Below, piece by piece: positions 55,863 through 63,661 of a DNA stretch of 64,000 bases. Within the stretch, counting starts at the first letter, position 1. Every line of letters starts with the position of its first letter. The stretch lies in assembly GCF_005938225.1 (NCBI RefSeq), contig NZ_VCPC01000003.1, forward strand, positions 1 to 64,000, read 5' to 3'. The notes beneath the pieces are model-generated. The model had not been told where the DNA came from, ran no database searches, and saw only the letters and a program-made list of their open reading frames with translations. This DNA comes from Arenibacterium halophilum (GTDB lineage: Bacteria > Pseudomonadota > Alphaproteobacteria > Rhodobacterales > Rhodobacteraceae). Position numbers and translations under genes: made by a program.

Positions 55863-56336
55863 ATGCGTAGTTTTGATTTTGCACCCCTGCACCGTGCAAC
55901 CGTCGGCTTTGATCAATTCGCCGACCTGATGGACCGCCTGCTGACCAGCGACGTCAGCCAGCCGACCTACCCGCCCTACAACATAGAAAAGACCGCTGCC
56001 GATGCCTATCGCATCTCGATTGCCGTCGCGGGCTTTTCGGAGTCTGACCTTATGGTCGAAGTGAAGGAAAAGGCGCTCGTCGTGTCGGCCCGCAAAGCCG
56101 AGGAAGACACCAATCGCAGCTTCCTGCACCGCGGCATCGCGACCCGCGCGTTCGAACGTCGCTTCCACCTTGCCGACCATGTGCGCGTCACCGGCGCAAC
56201 CCATGTTGACGGGATGCTGCATATCGACCTGGAACGCGAAGTGCCCGAGGCGCTGAAACCGCGTCGCATCCAGATCGCCAGCACGACGCCGACCGCGCAG
56301 GAAACGGATGTCGTCGAGGCCAAATCGGTCAACTGA
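55863..56336 (+). CDS. Small heat-shock protein, Hsp20/IbpA family
   Basis: This ATP-independent chaperone binds unfolding proteins. The 157 residues match IbpA-type class A small heat-shock proteins: N-terminal LHRATVGFDQFADLMDRLL, the alpha-crystallin domain from YPPYNIEKTAADAYRISIAV through FLHRGIATRAFERRFHLADH, and the conserved DGMLHIDLEREVPEALKPR followed by an IQIA C-terminal anchoring motif. It is preceded by a heat-shock promoter and an RNA thermometer and followed by a strong terminator, so it is a single-gene unit. Confidence 0.95.
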   Translation: MRSFDFAPLHRATVGFDQFADLMDRLLTSDVSQPTYPPYNIEKTAADAYRISIAVAGFSESDLMVEVKEKALVVSARKAEEDTNRSFLHRGIATRAFERRFHLADHVRVTGATHVDGMLHIDLEREVPEALKPRRIQIASTTPTAQETDVVEAKSVN

Positions 56337-56366
56337 TCCCAGTCACTTGTTCAATGTGATGAAACG

Positions 56367-56396
56367 GCGCGAGGCTCAATTGCCTCGCGCTTTTTT
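56367..56396 (+). terminator. Intrinsic terminator of hsp20
   Basis: GCGCGAGGC (56367-56375) pairs perfectly with GCCTCGCGC (56382-56390), with a 6-base loop and six following T residues. It lies 30 bases after the hsp20 stop. Confidence 0.93.
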
Positions 56397-56399
56397 ATG

Positions 56400-56545
56400 G
56401 CTGGAAAATCTGGCTGCGCGCGTTGCCTGCCTGGCCGGGATATTTTTGCCTCAAGGAAACAGGGGCGCCTTCCCCCTTTCAATATTCCGAAAATACTCCG
56501 GGGGAGTCCCGCAGGGACGGGGGCCGCGCCCCCTCAATCCCCACG
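56400..56545. repeat. Composite intergenic repeat with GC palindrome, copy 3
   Basis: The region contains GATATTTTTGCCTCAAGGAAACAGGGG (quoted in two halves: GATATTTTTGCC at 56440 and TCAAGGAAACAGGGG to 56466), related to the copies at 29119 and 49661. It then has AATATTCCG/AAAATACTCC next to a palindromic GGGGGCCGCGCCCCC block (56519-56533). It has the look of a REP-like mobile intergenic element. No protein-coding potential is seen. Confidence 0.55.
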
Positions 56546-58462
56546 CTATTTCGCCTCGGTCAAGGATTTGGCAAGCCGCATCAGCTGCACCGCTTCGCCG
56601 CGATAGCCAAAGGAGTCGTCGCCCCTGTTGGCATTGGCAAGGGTGATGGCGTCGTTCCAACTCCAACCACCAAGGTAGTCCGATCCGCGCAGCAGTTGCC
56701 CGAACCCCGCAATCGCCTGGGCAAAGCCCGCATCGGGGGCCGGTAGAGCACTGGCCGTGATCGGCATCTCGATCAATTCGCTATCCGCGGCTCCGGGTGC
56801 CTTGTGGCGCAGTCGCAGAAAGCCAAGCTCTCCCTCGCCTGTCGGGGCAGGCGTCGCGCCGGATTGATAGCGCAGATCATCGGTCAGCCGTGCCGGTGAG
56901 CCAACCGGGGTTACTTCGTACAGCGCGGTGACTTGATGGCCCGCGCCGATTTCACCGGCATCCACGGCATCGTTGTTGAAATCTTCGCGCCGCAAGGCGC
57001 GGGTTTCATAGCCGATCAGCCGGTATTCGGCGACTTCGGCGGGGTTGAATTCAACCTGTACCTTTACATCATCCGCGATCGGGAACAATGCACCGGCGAC
57101 CTGATCCACCAGCACTTTCTGCGCCTCGGCAAGCGTGTCGATATAGGCGGCGGTGCCGTTGCCGTTCTGGGCCAGCGCCTGCATTGTCGCGTCATCAAGG
57201 TTGCCGCGCCCGAAGCCCAGAACGCTAAGGTATGTTCCCTGATCGCGTTTGGCAGCGATATACTGTTTCAGCATCTCGGGGTCCGACAGTCCGACGTTGA
57301 AATCCCCGTCGGTGGCCAGCACGATCCGGTTGACCTCGCCCTCTTCGGCCATGGCAGCGGCCACCGCGTAGGCCTGTTGCAGCCCTTCCTGACCGCCAGT
57401 GGAGCCGCCGGCCTCAAGCCGCGCCAGCGCTGCATGGATCGCCGCCTTGTCAGTGGCAGGGGTGGGCGCCAGCACCTGCCCGGCGCTGCCGGCATAGGCC
57501 ACGATCGCAACCTGATCGCGCGCGCCAAGCTGGCCCAGCAGCATCGAAAACGCCTGTTTCAGCAGCGGCAACTTATCGGGCTGGTTCATCGACCCAGAGG
57601 TGTCGATCAGGAACACAAGGTTCAGCGGAGGCCGATCTTCCACCGGGGGTGTCGCGCCCTGAATTCCGATCTGAACCAACCGCGTATCCGCATTCCACGG
57701 CGTCTGGCTGACCGAAACGGTTGGGCGGAAGGCGGCGCCCGGTTCGGGCAGAGGGTAGTCGTAGGGGAAATAGTTGATCATCTCCTCGATGCGCACCGCG
57801 TCGCGCGGTGGCAGTTGGCCCGCGTTCAGCGAATTTCGCACCACAGCATAGGAAAACGTGTCGACATCAATCGAGAAGGTCGAGACCGGATCGTCGGCGA
57901 CGATTTTCAGCGGCGAGTCGTCGTCGTTGGCAAACTCCTCGGTATCGGCCTCGGGGATCGGCATCGCGTCGGGCAGGGGCATCGGCCGTGCTGCCTGTTT
58001 TGCAAGTGCACCGACCGACCGCCCTGCCATTGGGGCGGGCATGGGCGACGGCATCGGCGCGGGTTCGGCGACGATGGCGGGCGCTTCAACGGCAAGGGCG
58101 TCGGCACCTGCATCATCCGCTTCGGTGTTTTCCTGCCGGGCGCGGGGCGCATCGGATGGCGCGCCAAGATCGCGCGGCAGCAGCGTTTCGCCCAGCGGCG
58201 TAAAGGCCACCATCGCCAATGCTACCAGTGCCGTGGTTGCGGCCAGACCGCCGCGGGTTGTCATCGTTGCAAACATCTTTCCAACTCCTCTCAACAGCCC
58301 CGAACGGGGGCGATCAGAGGTAGGACGCGGCTCGGGCGGCGTTTCTTGGCTCTCGCGGAAATTTTTTCGTGCCAGCGCCAGATCGGCGGCGCGTTTGCGG
58401 CGGTCGGGGGCGGGTGTGGCGGCATCCAAAGCCGCCTTCAGCCGTTCAAGATCGTCTCTCAT
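56546..58462 (-). CDS. Membrane-anchored von Willebrand factor A protein (YfbK-like)
   Basis: The 638-residue protein has a short basic cytoplasmic N-terminus (about 1-65), one membrane helix (about 70-88, AATTALVALAMVAFTPLG), a low-complexity linker, the vWA-N domain (VDTFSYAVVRNSLNAGQLPP), a vWA domain with an intact metal site (LVFLIDTSGSM), and a C-terminal DUF3520-type region. The ATG overlaps the stop of the ECF sigma gene by 4 bases. The topology (cytoplasmic tail, helix, extracytoplasmic sensor) suits an anti-sigma factor, but no known anti-sigma motif was recognised. Confidence 0.87.
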   Translation of the reverse strand: MRDDLERLKAALDAATPAPDRRKRAADLALARKNFRESQETPPEPRPTSDRPRSGLLRGVGKMFATMTTRGGLAATTALVALAMVAFTPLGETLLPRDLGAPSDAPRARQENTEADDAGADALAVEAPAIVAEPAPMPSPMPAPMAGRSVGALAKQAARPMPLPDAMPIPEADTEEFANDDDSPLKIVADDPVSTFSIDVDTFSYAVVRNSLNAGQLPPRDAVRIEEMINYFPYDYPLPEPGAAFRPTVSVSQTPWNADTRLVQIGIQGATPPVEDRPPLNLVFLIDTSGSMNQPDKLPLLKQAFSMLLGQLGARDQVAIVAYAGSAGQVLAPTPATDKAAIHAALARLEAGGSTGGQEGLQQAYAVAAAMAEEGEVNRIVLATDGDFNVGLSDPEMLKQYIAAKRDQGTYLSVLGFGRGNLDDATMQALAQNGNGTAAYIDTLAEAQKVLVDQVAGALFPIADDVKVQVEFNPAEVAEYRLIGYETRALRREDFNNDAVDAGEIGAGHQVTALYEVTPVGSPARLTDDLRYQSGATPAPTGEGELGFLRLRHKAPGAADSELIEMPITASALPAPDAGFAQAIAGFGQLLRGSDYLGGWSWNDAITLANANRGDDSFGYRGEAVQLMRLAKSLTEAK

Positions 58463-59046
58463 GCGCGGTCCTCCTTGGCACGCAGCGCGGCCAGGTGTCG
58501 TTTCGCCTCGTAAATGCGCCAGCTGACCGTGCCCTCTGAAATGCCCAGCACCTCGGCCGCTTGGCTGTGGGTGGCGTCGTCAAGGATCAGCGCCAGCGTG
58601 TCGCGCAGATCGTCCGGCAGGGCGCGCATTGTGGCGATCAGCCAGTCGACCTGTTCGGCGGTTTCCTTGGCCTCGTCGCGGCGGGCCAGTTCCCAGTCGC
58701 CCCAGCCTTCGGCCGCCTTGTCGTGGGCGGCGCGGCGACGACGCAGATCGTAGGCGGCGTTGACCATGATCCGGTACATCCACGTCGTAAACCGCGATTC
58801 CGCCCGGAAACTGCGGATTTTCGACGGCAGCGCGGCGCAGACATCCTGTGTCAGATCCTCGGCATCGGCGCGGCTGCCGGTCATGCGAAAGGCCAGCCCG
58901 AACAGCCTGTCGTAGTGGCGCGCCAGCAGGGTCGAGAAGGCGGCCCCATCCCCGTCCGAGGCCGCCCGGGCCAGATCGTCATCGCTGATATGTATGCGCT
59001 TCACGGTCTTCTGACGCGCGCGCGCCTGCAATCCTTGGCCGCCCAT
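58459..59046 (-). CDS. ECF-family RNA polymerase sigma factor
   Basis: This alternative sigma factor of 195 residues has region 2 (DAEDLTQDVCAALPSKIRSF, then FTTWMYRIMVNAAYDLRRR) and region 4 (LPDDLRDTLALILDDATHSQ, then AAEVLGISEGTVSWRIYEAKRHL). The annotated ATG lacks a good ribosome site; a GTG 14 codons later (VKRIHISDDD) is a possible start. It is coupled to the membrane vWA gene, which is likely its regulator or main target. An envelope-stress role is inferred from that partner. Confidence 0.9.
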   Translation of the reverse strand: MGGQGLQARARQKTVKRIHISDDDLARAASDGDGAAFSTLLARHYDRLFGLAFRMTGSRADAEDLTQDVCAALPSKIRSFRAESRFTTWMYRIMVNAAYDLRRRRAAHDKAAEGWGDWELARRDEAKETAEQVDWLIATMRALPDDLRDTLALILDDATHSQAAEVLGISEGTVSWRIYEAKRHLAALRAKEDRA

Positions 59047-59097
59047 GTGAATTTTTCTGACACATAAGGGGCCGTCGCGCCATTAAAAGCGCGTGGC

Positions 59098-60165
59098 TTA
59101 GTCTGTTGTGCCCCAATCCTTGTCCTGCATTTCGCGCAGGCGCGAGGCGGTGCGTTCAAATTCGAAGGTGCCTTCGCCTTCGACATACAGCATTTCGGGT
59201 TCCGCCGCCGCCGAGGCGATCAGGCGCACGCGCGCCTCGTAAAGCGCGTCGACCAAGGTCACAAAGCGCTTGGCTTCGTTGAAGTTCGACCGCGACAGGC
59301 GCGGAATATCCTCTAGCACCAGGACGCGCAGGGCATCGGCAATCGCCAGGAAATCGGCCGGGCCAAGCGGTTTGCCGCAAAGGTCGTAGAATTTCGCCCG
59401 GGCCACGCCGTTGCGATAGCGGGGCAGGGTCACCTCGCGCTTGTTCACCGTCAGCACCAGCGGCGTATCGGCACCGCCGGCCAGATCGTCCCACACCGCG
59501 TCGATATCGGCGCGGCTTTGCGGGCCGATCGGGGTGAAATAGACCTGCGAGCCCGACAGCCGGTTCTGGCGGTGGTCGGTGTCGCTGGCCAGTTCGCGCA
59601 CGGCCATACGGTTGTTGATCAGGTCGATGAAGGGCAGGAACAGCTGTCGGTTCAACCCGTTCTTGTACAAATCCTCGGGTGGACGGTTCGAGGTGGTTAC
59701 CACCGTCACGCCGGCCTCGAACAGTGCCTCGAACAGGCGGCCGACGATCATTGCATCAGTGATGTCGGTGATCTGCATTTCGTCAAACGCCAGTATGCGC
59801 AAATCTTGCACCAGCGCCTGCACCACGGGGGCCAGCGCATCCTGCGTATTGGCCTTGCGCGCGGCGTGCATCCCGGCGTGGATTTCCTGCATGAAGGCGT
59901 GGAAATGCACGCGCCGCACGGCCACGTCCGACAGGCTTTCGACAAACAGGTCCATCAGCATGGATTTGCCGCGCCCGACCCCGCCCCACAGGTACAGCCC
60001 TTTCACCGGCTCCGGCGTCGAACGGCGGAAAAACCCGCGCTTCACCGGCTGATCAAGGCCCGCGTGGATACGGTCGAATTCCTCCAGCACCGCCAGCTGG
60101 GCGGGATCGCGGGTCAGCTTTCCCTGGGCGATGCGCTGGTCATACAGGGTGGCAAGTTCACTCAT
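59098..60165 (-). CDS. zapE: Cell division protein ZapE (AFG1-family ATPase)
   Basis: This AAA+ ATPase of the AFG1/LACE1 family associates with the FtsZ ring in E. coli. The 355 residues carry Walker A in YLWGGVGRGKSMLMDLF, RRVHFHAFMQEIHAGMH, Walker B in ILAFDEMQITDITDAMI, and VVTTSNRPPEDLYKNGLNR. The chosen start at 60165 gives MSELATLYDQRIAQGKL, the normal N-terminus. It lies 51 bases upstream of the sigma gene in the same direction and may share its transcript. Confidence 0.93.
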   Translation of the reverse strand: MSELATLYDQRIAQGKLTRDPAQLAVLEEFDRIHAGLDQPVKRGFFRRSTPEPVKGLYLWGGVGRGKSMLMDLFVESLSDVAVRRVHFHAFMQEIHAGMHAARKANTQDALAPVVQALVQDLRILAFDEMQITDITDAMIVGRLFEALFEAGVTVVTTSNRPPEDLYKNGLNRQLFLPFIDLINNRMAVRELASDTDHRQNRLSGSQVYFTPIGPQSRADIDAVWDDLAGGADTPLVLTVNKREVTLPRYRNGVARAKFYDLCGKPLGPADFLAIADALRVLVLEDIPRLSRSNFNEAKRFVTLVDALYEARVRLIASAAAEPEMLYVEGEGTFEFERTASRLREMQDKDWGTTD

Positions 60166-60239
60166 GGTCCAGCGATAGCCCGCAGAAGTCGCAAAGGAAA
60201 GTGCTGGTGTGGGCACGATTTTCCGCGATGGATAAGATA

Positions 60240-60311
60240 TTTTGATGGGTGCCGTCAAAACTCCTGAATTGACGCCGGCCGCAGATGGGAATTAGGTCAA
60301 ATTTCCTGACC
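60240..60311. promoter_or_regulatory. Two inverted repeats in the MFS promoter region
   Basis: TTTTGA-N9-TCAAAA (60240-60260) and GGTCA-N7-TGACC (60295-60311) lie in the zapE/MFS divergent gap. A candidate promoter, TTGACG with a 17-base spacer to TTAGGT, ends within the second repeat, so a regulator bound there could block transcription. The regulator is unknown. Confidence 0.4.
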
Positions 60312-60323
60312 GGAGTCCACGTC

Positions 60324-61571
60324 ATGCCCAAGTCGCCGTCCATCTTTACGCCCGTGCTGATCACCGGCTGTCTGATCATCGTGATCAGCTTTGCGGTGCG
60401 ATCGTCCTTTGGCGTGTTCCAGATTCCGATTGCCGAGGAATTCAACTGGCTGCGGAGCGAATTTTCCCTGGCCATCGCCATCCAGAACCTGGCCTGGGGC
60501 ATCGGGCAGCCGATTTTCGGCGCCGTGGCGGAGAAGATCGGCGACCGGAAGGCGATCCTGATCGGCGCGGTGGTCTATGCGCTGGGGCTGGTGTTGTCGG
60601 CCTATTCCACGACTCCGCTGGCGCATCAGACTTACGCCTGGCTTGTTGGCTTTGGCGTGGCAGGCACCGGGTTTGGCGTGATCCTTGCGGTGGTGGGCCG
60701 CGCGGCGAGCGACGAAAACCGCTCGATGTCGCTGGCGATCGTTTCCGCCGCGGGCAGCGCCGGGCAGATTTTTGGCGCGCCGATGGCAGAGTGGATGCTG
60801 GGCTTTCTGACTTGGCAATCCGTGTTTCTGGTGTTTGCGGCGATCATGGTCGCCTCGATCCTGCTGTTGCCGTTCATGCGGGCGCCAACGCCGATTTCAC
60901 GCCCCGAGCTTGAAGAAAGCATGGGCACCATCGTGATGCGCGCCTTCCGCGATCCGTCTTACGCGATGATTTTCATGGGGTTCTTTTCCTGCGGCTATCA
61001 GCTGGCCTTTGTCACCGCGCATTTCCCCGCAATGGTGACCGAAATGTGCGGCCCGATCCTTGCAGGCGGTATCCTGCACAATATCGGGATCACCACGACT
61101 TCGGCGCTGGGCGCGGTGTCGCTGTCGCTGATCGGGGCGGCGAATGTGGCGGGCACGCTGCTGGCGGGCTGGCTGGGCAACCGCTATTCCAAGAAATACC
61201 TGCTGGCGGCGATCTACACAGGCCGCACCATCGCGGCCGCCGTGTTCATCCTGCTGCCGATCACCCCGGTGTCGGTGCTGGTGTTCTCGGCGGTGATGGG
61301 ATCGCTCTGGCTGGCGACGGTGCCGCTGACCTCGGGGCTTGTCGCGCATCTGTATGGGCTGCGCTACATGGGTACGCTCTATGGGTTCGTCTTCCTCAGC
61401 CACCAGCTGGGCAGCTTCCTTGGCGTCTGGCTGGGCGGGCGGATGTATGACCTTTATGGTGATTACACCATGGTCTGGTGGATCGGCGTGGGCATCGGTG
61501 CCTTCAGCGCCATTGTCCACCTGCCGATCCGTGAAGACCGGGGCCCCAAGCCGGTGCTGGGCGCGGCCTGA
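60324..61571 (+). CDS. Major facilitator superfamily transporter
   Basis: This is a 415-residue inner-membrane protein with 12 predicted helices. The first-half loop motif is seen as KIGDRKAILIGAVVYALG, and helix 1 starts after MPKSPSIFTPVLITGCLI. The N-terminal FAVRSSFGVFQIPIAEEF resembles monocarboxylate/oxalate-formate-type permeases of the MCT branch. GGAG lies upstream of the ATG at 60324. The substrate is not identifiable. The adjacent ornithine-cyclodeaminase-family gene converges with it. Confidence 0.87.
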   Translation: MPKSPSIFTPVLITGCLIIVISFAVRSSFGVFQIPIAEEFNWLRSEFSLAIAIQNLAWGIGQPIFGAVAEKIGDRKAILIGAVVYALGLVLSAYSTTPLAHQTYAWLVGFGVAGTGFGVILAVVGRAASDENRSMSLAIVSAAGSAGQIFGAPMAEWMLGFLTWQSVFLVFAAIMVASILLLPFMRAPTPISRPELEESMGTIVMRAFRDPSYAMIFMGFFSCGYQLAFVTAHFPAMVTEMCGPILAGGILHNIGITTTSALGAVSLSLIGAANVAGTLLAGWLGNRYSKKYLLAAIYTGRTIAAAVFILLPITPVSVLVFSAVMGSLWLATVPLTSGLVAHLYGLRYMGTLYGFVFLSHQLGSFLGVWLGGRMYDLYGDYTMVWWIGVGIGAFSAIVHLPIREDRGPKPVLGAA

Positions 61572-61587
61572 GGCAAGGGCCCGGCAA

Positions 61588-62508
61588 TCAGGCCGGGCTG
61601 TTCCAGCGATCCAGGATATAGCGGCTGGTCATCAGATCCAGATGGGCGCCGCCGCCGTTCTTGAACAGCGTGATGTCATCGGCGCCGGTGCGTGCAAAGC
61701 TGTCCAATGCGTAGAAATCGGCGACCAGATCGTCGCGGGTGATCGCGCCTTCGGCAATCGGGATCTTGATCTCGCCGATGTGGTCGACGGTGGTGTCGTA
61801 GCTGTCGACGAAGATTCGCGCCCGTTGCAGGGCGGTATCGTCGGTTTCGCGCATGTCGGGACGGTAGGCGCCGATCAGGTTCAGGTGCTGACCGGGGCGC
61901 AGCCATTCGCCACGGATCACCGGCTGGGTCGCCATGGTGGCCGAGACGATGATGTCTGCAGCGCGCACCGCCGCCTCGAGATCGTCGGCAACCGAGACGC
62001 CATCCAGCGTTGCGGCGAGGGCCTCGGCCTTGGACTTGGTGCGATTCCACAGGGTCTGTTGCGCATTCGGGAACCCGGCGCCGAAGGCCTCGCAGAGCGA
62101 GCGGCCCACGGTGCCCGCGCCCACGATCAGGATGTTGCGGCTGTCGGGATCGGCCAGCCGCAGCGCCCCCAACAGGCTGTCACCGGCTGTTTTCCACTTG
62201 GTGACAAGGTGGAAATCAACGAGCGCCTCCAGCGTGCCGTCCATGTCGGAGAACAGGCTGACCGACCCGTTGACCATCGGCTTGCCAGCATCCGGGTTGC
62301 CGGGGAACACGGTCGCGCTTTTGACGGCCAGCCCCATGCCGTCGATCCAGGCCGACCGCGACAGCAACGTATCGGGATCGCGGTACAGGAAGGTGTCCGC
62401 AATCTCGGCCTTGGGCAGGGCATGGCCCGCCGCCAGCGCCTCGGTCAGGCCGATCCAGTCCAGCCGGGCTTCGCCCTCGGCAAAGGGGATGATGGTGATG
62501 TCACTCAT
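61588..62508 (-). CDS. Ornithine cyclodeaminase / mu-crystallin family protein
   Basis: This NAD(P)-binding protein of 306 residues includes ornithine and lysine cyclodeaminases, alanine dehydrogenases and iminosuccinate reductase among its relatives. Visible motifs are GLAVKSATVFPGNPDAGKP, the Rossmann loop LIVGAGTVGRSLCEAFGAG, SATMATQPVIRGEWLRPGQH and IGAYRPDMRETDD. The exact reaction cannot be assigned. The ATG overlaps the upstream HAD gene's stop by 4 bases. Confidence 0.87.
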   Translation of the reverse strand: MSDITIIPFAEGEARLDWIGLTEALAAGHALPKAEIADTFLYRDPDTLLSRSAWIDGMGLAVKSATVFPGNPDAGKPMVNGSVSLFSDMDGTLEALVDFHLVTKWKTAGDSLLGALRLADPDSRNILIVGAGTVGRSLCEAFGAGFPNAQQTLWNRTKSKAEALAATLDGVSVADDLEAAVRAADIIVSATMATQPVIRGEWLRPGQHLNLIGAYRPDMRETDDTALQRARIFVDSYDTTVDHIGEIKIPIAEGAITRDDLVADFYALDSFARTGADDITLFKNGGGAHLDLMTSRYILDRWNSPA

Positions 62509-63125
62509 GCGGCGTCTTCCTTGGTCAGTAATCCGGCCTCTATCAGCCGGTCGGCCCAGCCCCGCGGACCTTCGAACAGATGGGTTTGCCAGCCACGGCT
62601 GGCGGCCATGGCAATATTGTCGGCCCGGTCGTCGGTGAACAGCAGCGCATCTGGCGCAATGCCGCTGGTCTCTTCCAGGCGGCGATAGATTTCGGGGTCG
62701 GGCTTGATCACGCCCATATGCCCCGAGATGAAATCGCGGTCGAATTCGCGCAGGAATGGGTAGAAGGTGGCGGCATGGTCATAGCTGCCGATGCCGAAAT
62801 TCGTCAGCGAAAACACCGGCACGCCGCGCGCCTGCAGCGCCCGCATCAGCCGCACCGAATGGTCGATGACCGGGCTTGCCATCTCGATCCAGTGGTCGTG
62901 CCACATGCGGATTTCATCGCGCCAGGCCGGGGTGGCCTCGGCCATGTCGTAGATCGTGCCGCGAAAGTTTCCTCCCAGATCGACGCGGTCGTTCATGCCA
63001 TGCAAATCGACCTCGGCGAACATGGCGCGGCGGCGATCAACCCCGATGCGGGAATCGTAGAACCGCTCGGGCTGCCATTCGATCAGCACGTTGCCGATAT
63101 CGAAAACCACCGCTTCAGGAGTCAT
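62505..63125 (-). CDS. HAD-superfamily hydrolase (subfamily IA)
   Basis: This 206-residue phosphatase-like protein has the HAD motifs VVFDIGNVLIEW (second Asp of DxD replaced by Gly, as in some epoxide-hydrolase- and dehalogenase-like members), FSLTNFGIGS, GVIKPDPEIYRR and LLFTDDRADNI. GGAGAGG lies upstream of the ATG at 63125. It is coupled to the ornithine-cyclodeaminase-family gene. Tandem hairpins sit between it and the DUF188 gene. Confidence 0.88.
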   Translation of the reverse strand: MTPEAVVFDIGNVLIEWQPERFYDSRIGVDRRRAMFAEVDLHGMNDRVDLGGNFRGTIYDMAEATPAWRDEIRMWHDHWIEMASPVIDHSVRLMRALQARGVPVFSLTNFGIGSYDHAATFYPFLREFDRDFISGHMGVIKPDPEIYRRLEETSGIAPDALLFTDDRADNIAMAASRGWQTHLFEGPRGWADRLIEAGLLTKEDAA

Positions 63126-63148
63126 GTCACACTTGCCTCTCCACGCGT

Positions 63149-63193
63149 AAAAATCTTTGCAAGATTTTTGATGCAAGTTTCGGGGAAACTTGC
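63149..63193 (-). terminator. Tandem perfect hairpins downstream of the DUF188 gene
   Basis: Two 9-bp perfect stems with 3-base loops are separated by 3 bases: GCAAGTTTC/GAAACTTGC (63173-63193) and AAAAATCTT/AAGATTTTT (63149-63169). On the minus strand the second ends in a T run, as in an intrinsic terminator. They lie between the DUF188 stop and the HAD ribosome site. Confidence 0.65.
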
Positions 63194-63198
63194 CCGCC

Positions 63199-63654
63199 TC
63201 ATGTCCGATGTGCCGCCCGGACTTCGCGTTCGAGCGCGTCCAGAAAACGGGAGCGATCTGCCTTTGTAAAGGGCTTGCCGCCGCCGCCCTGGCCCAGCGG
63301 GTTGGCGGCGCGCATGTCTGCCATCAGATCGCGCATTGCCAGCTGCTGGCCGATGTTCATTTCGTTGAACGCCTCGCCGTTATGGCGCAGCACACGCGCG
63401 CCCTGTTCGACACAGCGTGCGGCCAGCGGGATATCGGCGGTAATGACAACATCCGCAGGCCCGCAGGCGTCTGCGATCCATTTGTCGGCTTCGTCGGCAC
63501 CCGCCGAAACGATCATCGTTTCCACCAGCGGGTTCGGGGAGGGGCGGATGCCGCCGTTCGACACCACCACCAGAGGGATGCGGTGGCGGGTCGCCACGCG
63601 CTCGGCCTCGGCGCGGACGGGGCAGGCGTCGGCATCGACGAAGATGCGCGTCAT
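63199..63654 (-). CDS. YaiI/YqxD-family DUF188 protein
   Basis: This 151-residue cytoplasmic protein has the DUF188 (YaiI/YqxD) signature: the start MTRIFVDADACPVRAEAERV, VVVSNGG, VSAGADEADKWIADAC, DVVITADIPLAARC, and GPFTKADRSRF-like KPFTKADRSRFLDALE. The fold is PIN-like and the function is not established. It lies 7 bases after the fghA stop and is probably co-transcribed with it. Confidence 0.92.
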   Translation of the reverse strand: MTRIFVDADACPVRAEAERVATRHRIPLVVVSNGGIRPSPNPLVETMIVSAGADEADKWIADACGPADVVITADIPLAARCVEQGARVLRHNGEAFNEMNIGQQLAMRDLMADMRAANPLGQGGGGKPFTKADRSRFLDALEREVRAAHRT

Positions 63655-63661
63655 GCCCGGG

